Positions 28,889-38,206 of a stretch of 64,000 nucleotides of DNA are shown here, in pieces. Both the position numbers and the translations under genes were made by a program. How positions within the stretch are numbered: the stretch's first letter is position 1; the number at the start of each line of letters is the position of its first letter. The notes beneath the pieces are model-generated. The model was not told the DNA's origin. It saw only the letters and a list, made by a program, of their open reading frames with translations, and ran no database searches. The stretch is from Novispirillum itersonii (GTDB lineage: Bacteria > Pseudomonadota > Alphaproteobacteria > Rhodospirillales > Rhodospirillaceae), in the NCBI RefSeq assembly GCF_014205675.1, contig NZ_JACIIX010000006.1:122585-186584 (forward strand), read 5' to 3'.

Positions 28889-28922
28889 AAAAAACCGCAG
28901 ACCGGAAAGGCTGCGGTTTTTT
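28889..28922. terminator. Bidirectional terminator
   Basis: AAAAAACCGCAG at 28889-28900 pairs with CTGCGGTTTTTT at 28911-28922 across a 10-nt loop. T-runs occur on both strands, so it serves the MBL gene (plus) and the MotB-like gene (minus). Confidence 0.9.
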
Positions 28923-28943
28923 ACTGTTCATATGAACGGAGAT

Positions 28944-29612
28944 TCAGCGGGGCTGAAGCCGGACGACCACCCGGCGGTTGATTTCCTGATTTTGCGGCAG
29001 CGGATCCCCGTAGGGCCCCCGGTTCGGCACCTTGGGGGCAGTGTCAGCCAGCCCGACCGCCCGCATCCGGCTGGGGTTGATGCCCTGATCCTCGAACAGG
29101 CGGATCACGCGGGCGGCACGGGCGGCGGACAGTTCCCAGTTGCTGGGGTACTTTTCAGTCCGGATCGGCGTATCGTCGGTGTGGCCTTCGACAGCAATCT
29201 GGAAGCCGTCAAAACGCTCTGCCTTGATGGTGTCAGCCAGCTGAATCAGGGTGTCCATCGCCTCCGGCTTGAAATCAGCCGAGGCAAGTTCATAAAACGA
29301 TGCCGCCGCCATTTCGAGCGAAACCCCGGCAGAATCTTTGCCGATGGCGATCGCGTCATCAAGTTTGGTGCCCTTCATGTTATCGCGGATGGTCTGCCGC
29401 AGATCCTCAATCGGGGTTTCCACCTTGCGGTCGCTGAGGGATTTGGTCATCCCGGCCGAGACTTCCTCGTACTTGGCGGTGTCGAGCTTAGACATCGACA
29501 GCAGAAGGATGAAAAACACCAGAATCAGCGTCACCATATCGGCAAACGTTGCCATCCAGCTTTCGTCTTCCGGCGGTGGCTTCGGTGGGGACAGTTTTGT
29601 GTTGTCAAACAT
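28944..29612 (-). CDS. MotB/OmpA-family stator protein (short form)
   Basis: This 222-residue protein has one transmembrane helix near residues 21-40 (ATFADMVTLILVFFILLLS) carrying the ion-channel aspartate in FADM. A periplasmic OmpA-like peptidoglycan-binding domain follows (about 110-220: VEGHTDDTPI, NWELSAARAARVIRLF, NRRVVVRL). It is shorter than flagellar MotB or PomB (usually about 300 residues), mainly in the plug/linker region. The MotA-like gene lies 23 bp upstream on the same strand, giving a stator pair. Whether it drives flagella or the neighbouring secretion system is open. Confidence 0.88.
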   Translation of the reverse strand: MFDNTKLSPPKPPPEDESWMATFADMVTLILVFFILLLSMSKLDTAKYEEVSAGMTKSLSDRKVETPIEDLRQTIRDNMKGTKLDDAIAIGKDSAGVSLEMAAASFYELASADFKPEAMDTLIQLADTIKAERFDGFQIAVEGHTDDTPIRTEKYPSNWELSAARAARVIRLFEDQGINPSRMRAVGLADTAPKVPNRGPYGDPLPQNQEINRRVVVRLQPR

Positions 29613-29635
29613 TGGGTGCCTCCGTCCGCCTGCTG

Positions 29636-30430
29636 TTACTTCTGGCGCACCTTGTCGATGCTGAAGTGGAGCGAGGGGTCAAGGAAGGCGTTCATCCGGT
29701 CCTGAATGTAGCGGGGGCTCTTGCGCTCAGCCAGCAGGGCCAGCCCTTCGGCGACCAGATAGTTGCGGAAGCGCAGGATCTCCTCCCGCTGCTGGAGTTT
29801 GGCCGCAGCGGGAAGCAGCAGGAAGCGGGCGAACAGAATACCGTAGAGGGTGGTGATCAGCGCCACCGCCATCCCCGGGCCCAGTTTGCTGGGGTCCGCC
29901 ATGTTATCCAGCATGATGATCAGGCCGACCAGGGTCCCGATCATCCCGAAGGCCGGGGCGGTGCCCCCCATGTTGCGCAGGATGTCGGCGATCACCACAT
30001 TGCGGGTGAAGGTGGTTTCGATAGTGGTGGACAGGATTTCCCGCACTTCCTGCCCGGTATAACCGGAGATGACAAGATCAATGCCAAAGCCGACAAAGCG
30101 GTCTTCGCGGCGGACCTTGTTGGCATCGGCTTCCAGCCCCGGCATGCCGGACTTCTGGATGATGTAGCCCCAGCGGATCACCCGGCCGACTTCATGAGTC
30201 AGGATGGCGCGGTTGACCTTGCTGACGAACAGGATTGACTGCATCCGCCGCAGGGCCAGAAGCACATAGCGGGCCTCGTAGGAAACAAAGGTGGCGGCCA
30301 AGGTGCCGCCAGCCACCATCACGAAGCTGGGCAGGTCAAGGAAGACCGTGACTTTGTTGGTGCTGAGCAGAATTGAACCGATGAACAGCACAATACTGAA
30401 CAGGACGCCGAGCAGGGTAGGCAGTGACAT
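29636..30430 (-). CDS. MotA/PomA-family stator channel protein
   Basis: This 264-residue protein has four helices. The C-terminal pair includes GMIGTLVGLIIMLDNMADPS and GPGMAVALITTLYGILFARF, the PomA-like version of the MotA ion-channel segment. The cytoplasmic loop (about residues 55-150) holds basic and acidic residues typical for torque generation. I chose ATG 30430 (MSLPTLLGVL), which begins at the first helix; the longer frame adds 30 unlikely residues. It is followed by the MotB-like gene and preceded by the type I secretion pair. Confidence 0.88.
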   Translation of the reverse strand: MSLPTLLGVLFSIVLFIGSILLSTNKVTVFLDLPSFVMVAGGTLAATFVSYEARYVLLALRRMQSILFVSKVNRAILTHEVGRVIRWGYIIQKSGMPGLEADANKVRREDRFVGFGIDLVISGYTGQEVREILSTTIETTFTRNVVIADILRNMGGTAPAFGMIGTLVGLIIMLDNMADPSKLGPGMAVALITTLYGILFARFLLLPAAAKLQQREEILRFRNYLVAEGLALLAERKSPRYIQDRMNAFLDPSLHFSIDKVRQK

Positions 30431-30548
30431 GGGAAAACCCTGTAATTGCACCGTAAAGCCGCTCTGTACGGTGTGGCGTACACAGTGAACGAAACTGATC
30501 CGGGGTGCAAGCCCGGGCAAGGAAATTTAACCCCGCGTTCGCAGGGCA
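30431..30548 (-). other. Spacer between hlyD-like and motA-like genes
   Basis: On the minus strand, a hairpin (ccctgcg and cgcgggg, one G-U pair) lies a few bases after the HlyD stop and is followed by ttaaattt. It could partly end the secretion transcript, leaving the stator pair with its own promoter, or allow read-through. Confidence 0.35.
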
Positions 30549-31919
30549 TCAGCGTTCCCGGAAGGCCTCATTCTTCAGTTTCAGCACCGGCTTGATCAGA
30601 TAATGCAGAACCGACCGGGTGCCGGTGTGGATATCCACCGTTGCCTCCATCCCCGGCGAAATCACATAGGTGTCGGGGATATCGCCCAGCCAGTATTTCT
30701 CAGGTTCGACCACCACCCGGAAGTACGGGGGCTTGCCTTCCATCACGGTTGAGTCCGGGGCGACCAGAATCACCTTGCCCTTCAGGCCGCCATAGCGGGC
30801 ATAGTCATAGGTGGAGATCTTCACCGTCGCTTCCTGCCCGATGCTGACGTAGCCGCGGTCCATCGGATTCAGCTTGGCCTCAATCACCAGATTGTCCTTG
30901 GACGGGACAATATCCATGATCGGCTCGCCGGGTTTGACGACCCCGCCGATGGTGCTGATCCGCATGTTTTTGACCACCCCTTCAATCGGGCTGCGGATTT
31001 CGGTCCGGGTCTGCTGTTCGGTCGCTTTGTTCAGCAGTTCTGTATTGCGGGCAATGTCAATTTCAGTCTGGCTGAGCAGCTCCCGGGCCTCACGCTGAAA
31101 TTTCAGGCTGGCTTCGGCGGCGCGGCCCCGGGCCTCTTCCAGCGATGCGGTGATCCGGGGCAGGGTGGCTTCGATCTGCGACAGCTCCCCGCTGATCTGC
31201 TCGACCTCCGCCTGTAACTGGACGTGGTCCATTTTGGCGGTCAGGCCATCTTTCAGCAGATTGGTGGACATCCCCAGCCGTTGCCGCGACAGGCCGAGGT
31301 TGGTGGTCAGGTTCCGTTGCCGCACCGTCATTTCCCGCAGCTCTCCTTCGCGCTGGCGCACCTGTTCGGCCATCACCCGCAGGGTGGCTTCCAGCTCGCG
31401 CCTGCGGGCGGTGAAGGTATCGGTCTCGGTGCCCACCAGCTGCGGGCGGCGGGTGGCGGCTTCTTTCGGGAAAGTCGGCTCCGGGGCACCGTTGGCTTCC
31501 GCCTGTAGGCGGGCACGGGTCAGGGTCAGGCCGTCGATCCGCACCGCGATTTCCTCGCGGCTGGCGGCGACATTACCAAGGTCCAGCTGCATCAGCGGCG
31601 CCCCTTCGCGCACCAGTTCCCCTTCCCGGATGTAGATATCGGTGACCAAACCCCCTTCAAGGTGCTGAACGATCTTGATTTTTCCCTGTGGCGCCACTTC
31701 TCCGGTGGCAACGGAAACCTCATCGAGCCGGGCAAACCCGGCCCAGACCAGAAACACGGTCAGGAACAGCATGACAATCCAGCCGAGGCGGCGCAGTCCG
31801 GCGGCCTGCCGGGTGGATGCAAGGGCATCCAGCCGGGACGGGCCGGGTATGGTCCCGGGGATGGTCACGGGCATGGCAGGGGAAACCGGGGCCGGGCCGG
31901 GTACGGTGTTCTCGCTCAT
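30549..31919 (-). CDS. Type I secretion membrane-fusion protein (HlyD family)
   Basis: This 456-residue periplasmic adaptor has a cytoplasmic N-terminus rich in proline, one transmembrane helix near residues 45-65 (LGWIVMLFLTVFLVWAGFA), and a lipoyl half-motif around VATGEVAPQGKIKIVQHLEGG. A long coiled-coil hairpin follows (about 130-300, with RQREGELREMTVRQRNL), then the second lipoyl half and beta-barrel (IRSPIEGVVKNM) and a C-terminal GMEATVDIHTGTRSVLHYL. It links the ABC pump to an outer-membrane TolC channel. It starts 5 bp after the ABC gene. Confidence 0.94.
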   Translation of the reverse strand: MSENTVPGPAPVSPAMPVTIPGTIPGPSRLDALASTRQAAGLRRLGWIVMLFLTVFLVWAGFARLDEVSVATGEVAPQGKIKIVQHLEGGLVTDIYIREGELVREGAPLMQLDLGNVAASREEIAVRIDGLTLTRARLQAEANGAPEPTFPKEAATRRPQLVGTETDTFTARRRELEATLRVMAEQVRQREGELREMTVRQRNLTTNLGLSRQRLGMSTNLLKDGLTAKMDHVQLQAEVEQISGELSQIEATLPRITASLEEARGRAAEASLKFQREARELLSQTEIDIARNTELLNKATEQQTRTEIRSPIEGVVKNMRISTIGGVVKPGEPIMDIVPSKDNLVIEAKLNPMDRGYVSIGQEATVKISTYDYARYGGLKGKVILVAPDSTVMEGKPPYFRVVVEPEKYWLGDIPDTYVISPGMEATVDIHTGTRSVLHYLIKPVLKLKNEAFRER

Positions 31920-31924
31920 CGGGG

Positions 31925-33721
31925 TCAGGCTCCGGCAGACGGGGCGGTGGGGGAGACGGTCTGCGGACCGGGGGTCGGTGGGGCGGCGGGGGTGCCTTTC
32001 CGGCTGAGGTAGCCCATGACATCCCCGGCCGGACCACTGACCGCCACCTGCCCCTGTTCCATCACCACAATACTGCGGCAGGCGGAGAGCAGGGCCGGGC
32101 TGTGGGTGACGATGATCACCGTCCGGTCCTGCGCCAGTTTGATCAGGACCTCCCGCAGATGGTCCTCGGCCTGCCGGTCAAGGCTGCCGGAGGGTTCATC
32201 AAGGATCAGGACGGACGGTTTGCCCATCAGGGCGCGGGCGATGGCCAGCCGCTGCCGGATCCCGCCCGACAGCAGGCTGCCCATTTCCCCGACATCGGTG
32301 GCATAGCCATCCGGCAGATTGATGATGTACTGATGCGCTCCGGCAAGGGTGGAGGCCTCCAGAATATCATCGTCGCCGATGCCCGGATGGGCGCGGGTCA
32401 GGTTATCGCGGATACTGCCACTGAACAGAACGCAATCCTGCGGCACATAGCCGATCCATCCGGCCAGCTCGGCACGGGTGAACTGAGACAGGTCAGCGCC
32501 GTCCAGCAGCACCCGCCCGCTTTCCGGGGCATACAGACCCAGAAGGATTTTCAGCAGCGTGGTTTTGCCACAGCCGTTCCGGCCCATAATGGCGGTGATG
32601 CCACCGGGGCGGAAGACATGGCTGACGGCATTGATGGTCGGCACGGTTTCCCGCCCATACCGGAACGTTACGGCTTCCGCCGTCAGCAGGCCGGACGGGC
32701 GGGGCAGGGCGAGACCGCTGCTCTGCCGGTCTTCCGGCTGCCCGAAAAGATCGCCCAGCCTGCGGGCGGACTGCCGGAACCCGAGCAGGGTCCGCCACGC
32801 CCCGACCAGCTGATTGAACGGGCCGATCATCCGCCCGGAGAGCATGTTCGCTGCCACCAGCGCGCCAATGGACATTTTCTGGTCAACGATGGACAGCGCC
32901 CCGACTGTGGTCATCAGCACCGTCGTCAGGGTCGTCACCGCCAGAGCCATGTTGACGAACCGGTCGGACCGGTGCCCGCGTTCGAGAGAGCGTTCAATCG
33001 CATCGGCCTGACGGTCTTCCCACAGCGGCAGAAGCCCGCGTTCCATGGCCAGCGCCTTGACGGTGGTGCGGCCCATCACGGTTTCCGCCATCATCACGTC
33101 GCGGCTGATCTGGCGCTTCCGCTCCTTGTCCGCCGCAGACCCCACCGCCCGGGCCGACAGCGCCGCAATCACCACATAGGCGACCAGTGCCCCGACGAGA
33201 ACCCACGCCACCGGCATGGCGATCACGAAGATCAGGCCGAGAAACAGCAGGGTGAACGGCAGGTCGAACAGCAGCACAACGGTCGGGCCGGACAGGCAGT
33301 TCCGCAGCACCTCAATATCCTGAAAAATCTGCTGCCACGCGGCGGTGGGCCGGGATTCCAGGGACCGCAGCGGCAGGGACAGCACCTTGTGGAACAGCCG
33401 CCGCCCGACGGTCACATCCACCTGCACCGCCACCCCCTGCATCACCCGGGCCCGCATCTGCCGCAGGGTGAAATCAAACAGCACCACCACGGCCATGCCG
33501 ATCACCAGCCCGGTCAGTGTGGACAGCCCGGCCTGATACACCACCCGGTCATAGACCTGCATCACGAAGATCGGCCCGGCCAATGCCAGAATGTTGATGA
33601 ACAGGGAGGCGGCCAGCAGATCTTTTGTGACAGGCAGCAGAGGGCGCAGGACCGTTTCAAGCCAGGAACCGGCGGCCGGAGCGGCCTGCGGGGCAGGGCT
33701 TTGCGGGGGGGCAGAAGGCAT
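31925..33721 (-). CDS. Type I secretion ABC transporter (permease/ATPase)
   Basis: This 598-residue fused permease-ATPase has a transmembrane domain at about residues 25-320 (beginning ILALAGPIFVMQVYDRVV, the family signature). The nucleotide-binding domain has Walker A GRNGCGKTT, signature LSGGIRQRLAIARAL, Walker B VLILDEPSGSLD and the switch histidine in VTHSP. There is no intact C39 peptidase domain at the N-terminus, only a short Pro/Ala-rich tail, so a non-processed RTX-type substrate is likelier than a double-glycine leader peptide. No such substrate is seen in the window. Confidence 0.94.
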   Translation of the reverse strand: MPSAPPQSPAPQAAPAAGSWLETVLRPLLPVTKDLLAASLFINILALAGPIFVMQVYDRVVYQAGLSTLTGLVIGMAVVVLFDFTLRQMRARVMQGVAVQVDVTVGRRLFHKVLSLPLRSLESRPTAAWQQIFQDIEVLRNCLSGPTVVLLFDLPFTLLFLGLIFVIAMPVAWVLVGALVAYVVIAALSARAVGSAADKERKRQISRDVMMAETVMGRTTVKALAMERGLLPLWEDRQADAIERSLERGHRSDRFVNMALAVTTLTTVLMTTVGALSIVDQKMSIGALVAANMLSGRMIGPFNQLVGAWRTLLGFRQSARRLGDLFGQPEDRQSSGLALPRPSGLLTAEAVTFRYGRETVPTINAVSHVFRPGGITAIMGRNGCGKTTLLKILLGLYAPESGRVLLDGADLSQFTRAELAGWIGYVPQDCVLFSGSIRDNLTRAHPGIGDDDILEASTLAGAHQYIINLPDGYATDVGEMGSLLSGGIRQRLAIARALMGKPSVLILDEPSGSLDRQAEDHLREVLIKLAQDRTVIIVTHSPALLSACRSIVVMEQGQVAVSGPAGDVMGYLSRKGTPAAPPTPGPQTVSPTAPSAGA

Positions 33722-34003
33722 CGGAACGTGTTTCCGTCGGGGTTATCCGAACACCGGGCGGCCGTTTTGGCCGCCGGGGTTTTCTGGGTCTGATCCTGCC
33801 GTCTCCCGCGGTGTCTGTCCACGGAGCAGATGGGAATGTCAACGGCTTGAAACAGATATATTTCCGGTCTTGCGATCTGTCCGCCCGACAGGCAGGCTGA
33901 GGCGACAGATCGAATTTTAACGGTTCGTCCCGGCGAAGAACGGGCACTATGCGCTTCCGGTACCGTCCGGGACGGAGTGAGCCGGGCAGGACCTGATCGG
34001 GGA

Positions 34004-36334
34004 ATGGCAATGAAAAGTGTTCTGAGCCGTCTGGGGAAGGGCGGACAAGCTCCTGACGGAACAGGGGGGAGCTCCCCCAAGGCGAAGGTCAGGGACAGGC
34101 GCCCGTCAGGGCCCCGGCAGCCGTTGCTGCGCCGCCTGCGCCGTGCCGTGCTTGGCAGGGGGCGGGGGCTCGGGCTGGTTCTGCTGGCGGCGTTGATGGC
34201 GTTCGGCGTGTGGGAGCCGGTTCCGTTACAGTTCCTGCGGATCAAGACCTTCGATATCTACAACCAGATCAAGCCGCGCGAGGTCACGGAGCGCCCGGCG
34301 ATGATCGTTGATATCGATGAGCGCAGTCTGGCGGAGATCGGGCAGTGGCCATGGCCCCGGACCACGGTGGCCCGGCTGGTGGACCGCCTGACCCAGATGG
34401 GGGCGGTTGTGGTCGGGTTCGATATCGTGTTCTCGGAGCCTGACCGCATGTCTCCGGGCTCCATCGCCGGGGAGCTGCCGGGGATTGATGACGGCACCCG
34501 GACCGTTCTGGAAGGCCTGCCCGACAACGATTCCGTTCTGGCCCAGATGATGTCCCGGAGCCGGGTGGTGCTGGGGCAGTCGCTGCGGTCGGAGGCGATG
34601 CCGGTGATCGGGCGTGAGAATGTTCCGGAGCATTCCATTGCTGAACGCGGGGGTGATCCCCGCCCATGGCTGGAATTCCACACCGGTATTGTCCGCAATC
34701 TGGCGGTGCTGGAAGAGGTGGCTGCCGGGCGTGGTATCTTTAATTCGGCGCTGGAGCTGGACGGGATTTCCCGCCGTCTGCCGATGATGGCCAATGTTAA
34801 TGGCACCATTGAACCGGCGCTGAGCGTCGAGATGCTGCGGGTGGCGACCGGCAACCGGTCCACCGCGATCCGCATGTTCCCGGCGGGCGGCGTCGAGGGC
34901 ATCCTGGTGGGCAAGAGCCTGCTGAAAACCGATGAGCGCGGGCGGGTGTGGGTGTATTTCTCCCGCCATGATCCGGCGAAATACATTTCTGCGGTTGATG
35001 TGCTGCGCGGCACGGTTGATCCGGCGAAGGTGGCCGGGCGCCTTATTCTGGTCGGGACCTCGGCGGTAGGGCTGCTTGATATCCGGTCCACGCCGCTTGA
35101 TTCCGTGATTCCGGGGGTGGAGGTCCACGCCCAGATTCTGGAGAACGTTCTGGGCGGGACCCAGTTACAGCGGCCGCAGGGGGCCCGGCTGATTGAAATG
35201 CTGGGGGCGCTGGCCGCCGGGATGCTGATGGTGGTTCTGGTGCCGTTGGCCGGGGCCCGCCTGACCGTGATCATTCTGGCGCTGGCGATCGGGGTGATGA
35301 CCGGTGGATCGTGGTGGTTTTTTGAAACCCAGAGAATGCTGATTGATCCGGTCTACCCGGCGCTGTGTTCCCTGCTGCTGTACATGATGCTGACCTATTC
35401 CAACTATGCGCGGGAAGAGGCGGAGCGGCGGCAGGTGCGTGATGCCTTCAGCCGGTACATGAGCCCGGCACTGGTGGAACGTCTGGCGCAGGACCCCAGC
35501 CAGCTGCGGCTGGGCGGCGAAATGCGTGATATGACCCTGCTGTTCTGTGACGTGCGTGGTTTCACCACCATCTCGGAACAGTTTGACGCGCAGGGCCTGA
35601 CCCGGCTGATCAACCGGTTCCTGACGCCGATGACCAACGTCATCCTCGACCGGCGCGGCACCATCGACAAATATATGGGCGACTGCATCATGGCGTTCTG
35701 GAATGCGCCACTGGATGATGACGACCATGCCGCCAACGCCTGCCGGTCAGCGCTGGCGATGATGGAAACCATGGTCAAGGTCAATGTTGATCTGGAAAAG
35801 GAAGCCATCGAGGAAGGCCGAAAGCATATTCCGCTGAAAGTCGGCATCGGCCTGAATTCCGGGCAGGTCTGCGTCGGCAACATGGGGTCGGATCAGCGGT
35901 TTGACTATTCCGTGCTGGGGGATAACGTTAACCTTGCCTCCCGTCTCGAAGGGCAGTCAAAGCCGTATGGTGTCTCGATCGTCATCGGCGAGAACACCTA
36001 TCAGCGGGCCCCGGATTTTGCGGTGCTGGAGCTGGATCTGATTAAGGTGAAGGGCAAGACCCTGCCGGTGCGCATCTTCACCCTGCTGGGCGATGAGGCG
36101 TTCGCGACGTCACCCGAATTCACCGCCCTGCGGCAGGTGCATGATCTGATGATCGCCGCCTACCGGGCACAGGACTGGGACCGGATGGAAGAGCTGCTGA
36201 CCGAATGCCGCCGCCTGAGTGACGGTATGCATATCGAAGGCTTCTATGATCTGTACGCCGAGCGGCTGGCCGATTACCGCGCCAACCCACCGGGTGCGGA
36301 CTGGGATGGTGTCTACGTCGCCACCAGCAAGTAA
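34004..36334 (+). CDS. CHASE2-domain class III adenylate/guanylate cyclase
   Basis: This protein of about 776 residues has a basic N-terminus, a first membrane helix (GLGLVLLAALMAFGVWEP), an extracytoplasmic CHASE2 sensor (about 75-370), two or three more helices (about 390-460), and a cytoplasmic cyclase domain (about 490-680). Catalytic residues are the two metal aspartates in LLFCDVRGFTT (near 512) and YMGDCIMAFWNAP, with substrate Lys in TIDKYMGD and Asp in YSVLGDNVNLASRLE, which favours ATP. A C-terminal helical tail of about 80 residues follows. The start is unclear: GTG 33977 is an alternative. It is divergent from the secretion operon. Confidence 0.9.
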   Translation: MAMKSVLSRLGKGGQAPDGTGGSSPKAKVRDRRPSGPRQPLLRRLRRAVLGRGRGLGLVLLAALMAFGVWEPVPLQFLRIKTFDIYNQIKPREVTERPAMIVDIDERSLAEIGQWPWPRTTVARLVDRLTQMGAVVVGFDIVFSEPDRMSPGSIAGELPGIDDGTRTVLEGLPDNDSVLAQMMSRSRVVLGQSLRSEAMPVIGRENVPEHSIAERGGDPRPWLEFHTGIVRNLAVLEEVAAGRGIFNSALELDGISRRLPMMANVNGTIEPALSVEMLRVATGNRSTAIRMFPAGGVEGILVGKSLLKTDERGRVWVYFSRHDPAKYISAVDVLRGTVDPAKVAGRLILVGTSAVGLLDIRSTPLDSVIPGVEVHAQILENVLGGTQLQRPQGARLIEMLGALAAGMLMVVLVPLAGARLTVIILALAIGVMTGGSWWFFETQRMLIDPVYPALCSLLLYMMLTYSNYAREEAERRQVRDAFSRYMSPALVERLAQDPSQLRLGGEMRDMTLLFCDVRGFTTISEQFDAQGLTRLINRFLTPMTNVILDRRGTIDKYMGDCIMAFWNAPLDDDDHAANACRSALAMMETMVKVNVDLEKEAIEEGRKHIPLKVGIGLNSGQVCVGNMGSDQRFDYSVLGDNVNLASRLEGQSKPYGVSIVIGENTYQRAPDFAVLELDLIKVKGKTLPVRIFTLLGDEAFATSPEFTALRQVHDLMIAAYRAQDWDRMEELLTECRRLSDGMHIEGFYDLYAERLADYRANPPGADWDGVYVATSK

Positions 36335-36360
36335 GAACGGATCCGGTGTGTGGCCTGCGC

Positions 36361-36390
36361 GCCCCTTCTGAAAGGAAGGGGGCGCTTCTG
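36361..36390 (+). terminator. Imperfect hairpin after the cyclase gene
   Basis: CCCCTTC and GAAGGGG (36362-36368 with 36375-36381) form a stem followed by a pyrimidine-rich cttctgtctg. A weak terminator candidate for the cyclase. Confidence 0.4.
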
Positions 36391-36446
36391 TCTGTGCATC
36401 AGGGTGCAGGCAAGGGCCTGACAGGGGAATGAGCATCGGGGGAAAT

Positions 36447-36472
36447 GAAAAACCCCCGCACGCGGCGGGGGT
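36447..36472 (-). terminator. Terminator after the TolC-like gene
   Basis: ACCCCCGC at 36452-36459 and GCGGGGGT at 36465-36472 form an 8-bp stem. On the minus strand a run of Ts follows, so it ends the TolC-family gene. Confidence 0.75.
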
Positions 36473-36518
36473 CTGTTCAGTCAAGGCGGGTTGACCGCCC
36501 TGTGTGCTGATGGCTTGC

Positions 36519-37880
36519 TCAGTTGCCGACCGGCAGGGCCAGATCGGCCTGTTCCCCGGTTTTCAGCGGGACTGCGGCAAAGGCCGGTGTCAGGCGGCCC
36601 ATGGCCAGAAGGGTCTGGAACGCAGCGGTGCGGGCATCGTAGGTTGCCGCCGCCAGATTGATGGCGGCCGTATAGACTTCGTTTTCCGCATCCAGCACGT
36701 TCAGGGCGGTTTCTTTTCCGGCCTCGCGCAGTTTGCGGCGGGCGTCCAGCACTTCACTGGCGATGTTCACCGCATTCTGAAGCAGGCTGACCCGCTCGCG
36801 GGAGGTGCGCAGGGTTTCCCACGCCACCCGGGCCTGTTCCTCGACCTTCCGGCGGGTATAAACGGCGTTGTTCTGGCTGCCGGCGTAGTCATAGGCAGCC
36901 TTGGCTGCGCTGGCGCTGGTGGCACCGCCGTTGTAGAGATTCCAGTTCGCCTTGACGAGCACGGTGTAATCCCGGCGTTCGCCGATCACCGTGTTTTTAT
37001 TGTTTTCATAGTTGCTGGCCGCTTCCAGCGTGATGCGCGGCATGTATTCGGCATCGACGGCATCGCGCTGTTCCGCGACCACCTGACTCTGGATTGCGGC
37101 AGACCGGATCGACGGATGTTCCTTGACCGCAATATCAACCAGCTCTGCCACCGTCTTCGGCAGATCGTTGATCGGGGCGTGGGGGACGGTCATCTTGCCG
37201 GTCTCCGGCGCATGACCATAGACCTGCTCGTAGGTGGCAATCGCCGACTTCAGGGCGCCCTCAACGGCGATCCGGCGTTCCTTGGCCAGCTGGAGGCGGG
37301 TTTTGGCCTGAAGAACGTCAACGGCAATGCCGGAGCCACGGCGGACCCGCTCGTCTTCCAGATTCAGCTGGCGCTTGATGTTGTCCTCGTTGGTGCGGGA
37401 CAGCCGCAGCAGCTCCTGCTGGCGCAGAACATTCAGATACGCGCTGATGCCTTCAAACAGCACGCCCTGCTGGGTTGCGTTCAGTTCGTATTCGCTGCCG
37501 GTCTTCTGAAGCTTGGCGGCATTGTAATGGGAACTGGTCTGCCCGCCGTCATACAGCAGCTGGCTGGCAACAACGGACACCACCTGACGGCCCCGGTCGT
37601 AGGGATCGCCGGGAGACGTCCGGCGGGCCGGGCTGTTCACATGCTCATACCCGGCATCAGAGGTCAGGTTGATGGTCGGCAGAAAACCGGCAAAGGACTT
37701 GTTCACAGCCTCGTCAGAGGATGAAACGGTGTTCTTGCTGGCTTCAATCTTCGGGTGCTGCCCAAGAAGCCCCTGCAACTCTTCTGACAGGGGGGCTGCG
37801 CCTGCCTGTGTGCTGGCCAGCATCATCAGGCCAGCGACCGCGATTCCTCCGGTCAGGTGTTGTCCGCGCCGTGAAGTCAT
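36519..37880 (-). CDS. TolC-family outer-membrane efflux protein
   Basis: This protein of about 453 residues has a signal peptide (MTSRRGQHLTGGIAVAGLMM to TQAGA) and two TolC repeats with long helices: HPKIEASKNTVSSSDEAV near the start, and VKEHPSIRSAAIQSQVVAEQ at the second repeat. The C-terminal half ends with REAGKETALNVLDAENEVYT, a typical TolC helix. ATG 37880 has a TAGGGGAA ribosome site; the longer frame is rejected. It probably serves the type I secretion pair 3 kb away; the divergent cyclase lies between them. A second TolC is encoded at 50669. Confidence 0.9.
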   Translation of the reverse strand: MTSRRGQHLTGGIAVAGLMMLASTQAGAAPLSEELQGLLGQHPKIEASKNTVSSSDEAVNKSFAGFLPTINLTSDAGYEHVNSPARRTSPGDPYDRGRQVVSVVASQLLYDGGQTSSHYNAAKLQKTGSEYELNATQQGVLFEGISAYLNVLRQQELLRLSRTNEDNIKRQLNLEDERVRRGSGIAVDVLQAKTRLQLAKERRIAVEGALKSAIATYEQVYGHAPETGKMTVPHAPINDLPKTVAELVDIAVKEHPSIRSAAIQSQVVAEQRDAVDAEYMPRITLEAASNYENNKNTVIGERRDYTVLVKANWNLYNGGATSASAAKAAYDYAGSQNNAVYTRRKVEEQARVAWETLRTSRERVSLLQNAVNIASEVLDARRKLREAGKETALNVLDAENEVYTAAINLAAATYDARTAAFQTLLAMGRLTPAFAAVPLKTGEQADLALPVGN

Positions 37881-38206
37881 AGGTTCCCCTACCCAAACAT
37901 CTGTTTCACACACGGTCGTCCCGCGCGCTGTCATTCTGGCTCCCTGCCTGCACTCCGCTGACAGAAAGGTTTAATGGACCGCGCCTGCGATCACCCCCGG
38001 GTTTTGCCGGCCGTGACAGTGAGGCATTGAGTCCGCGCTGTAGCGAAGCACTCCTACCAATAGTTTATTCGCCGGAATCAGTCAAATCCGACCTTTTTTA
38101 TCGGGGGGCTAAACTCATTTATTCTTATTTATCGCTTCAGGCTTGATCGGAAAGCTTATCCACGGGAAAAATAGGATGATACACTCGTTCACTCTTTTGT
38201 TGCCCG
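37881..38206. other. Divergent gene-free region
   Basis: About 325 bp separate the TolC-like gene (minus) from the GGDEF-EAL gene (plus). It is AT-richer at 38050-38180, including tttattcttatttatcg. It must hold both promoters. I see no RNA gene or clear operator. Confidence 0.5.
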
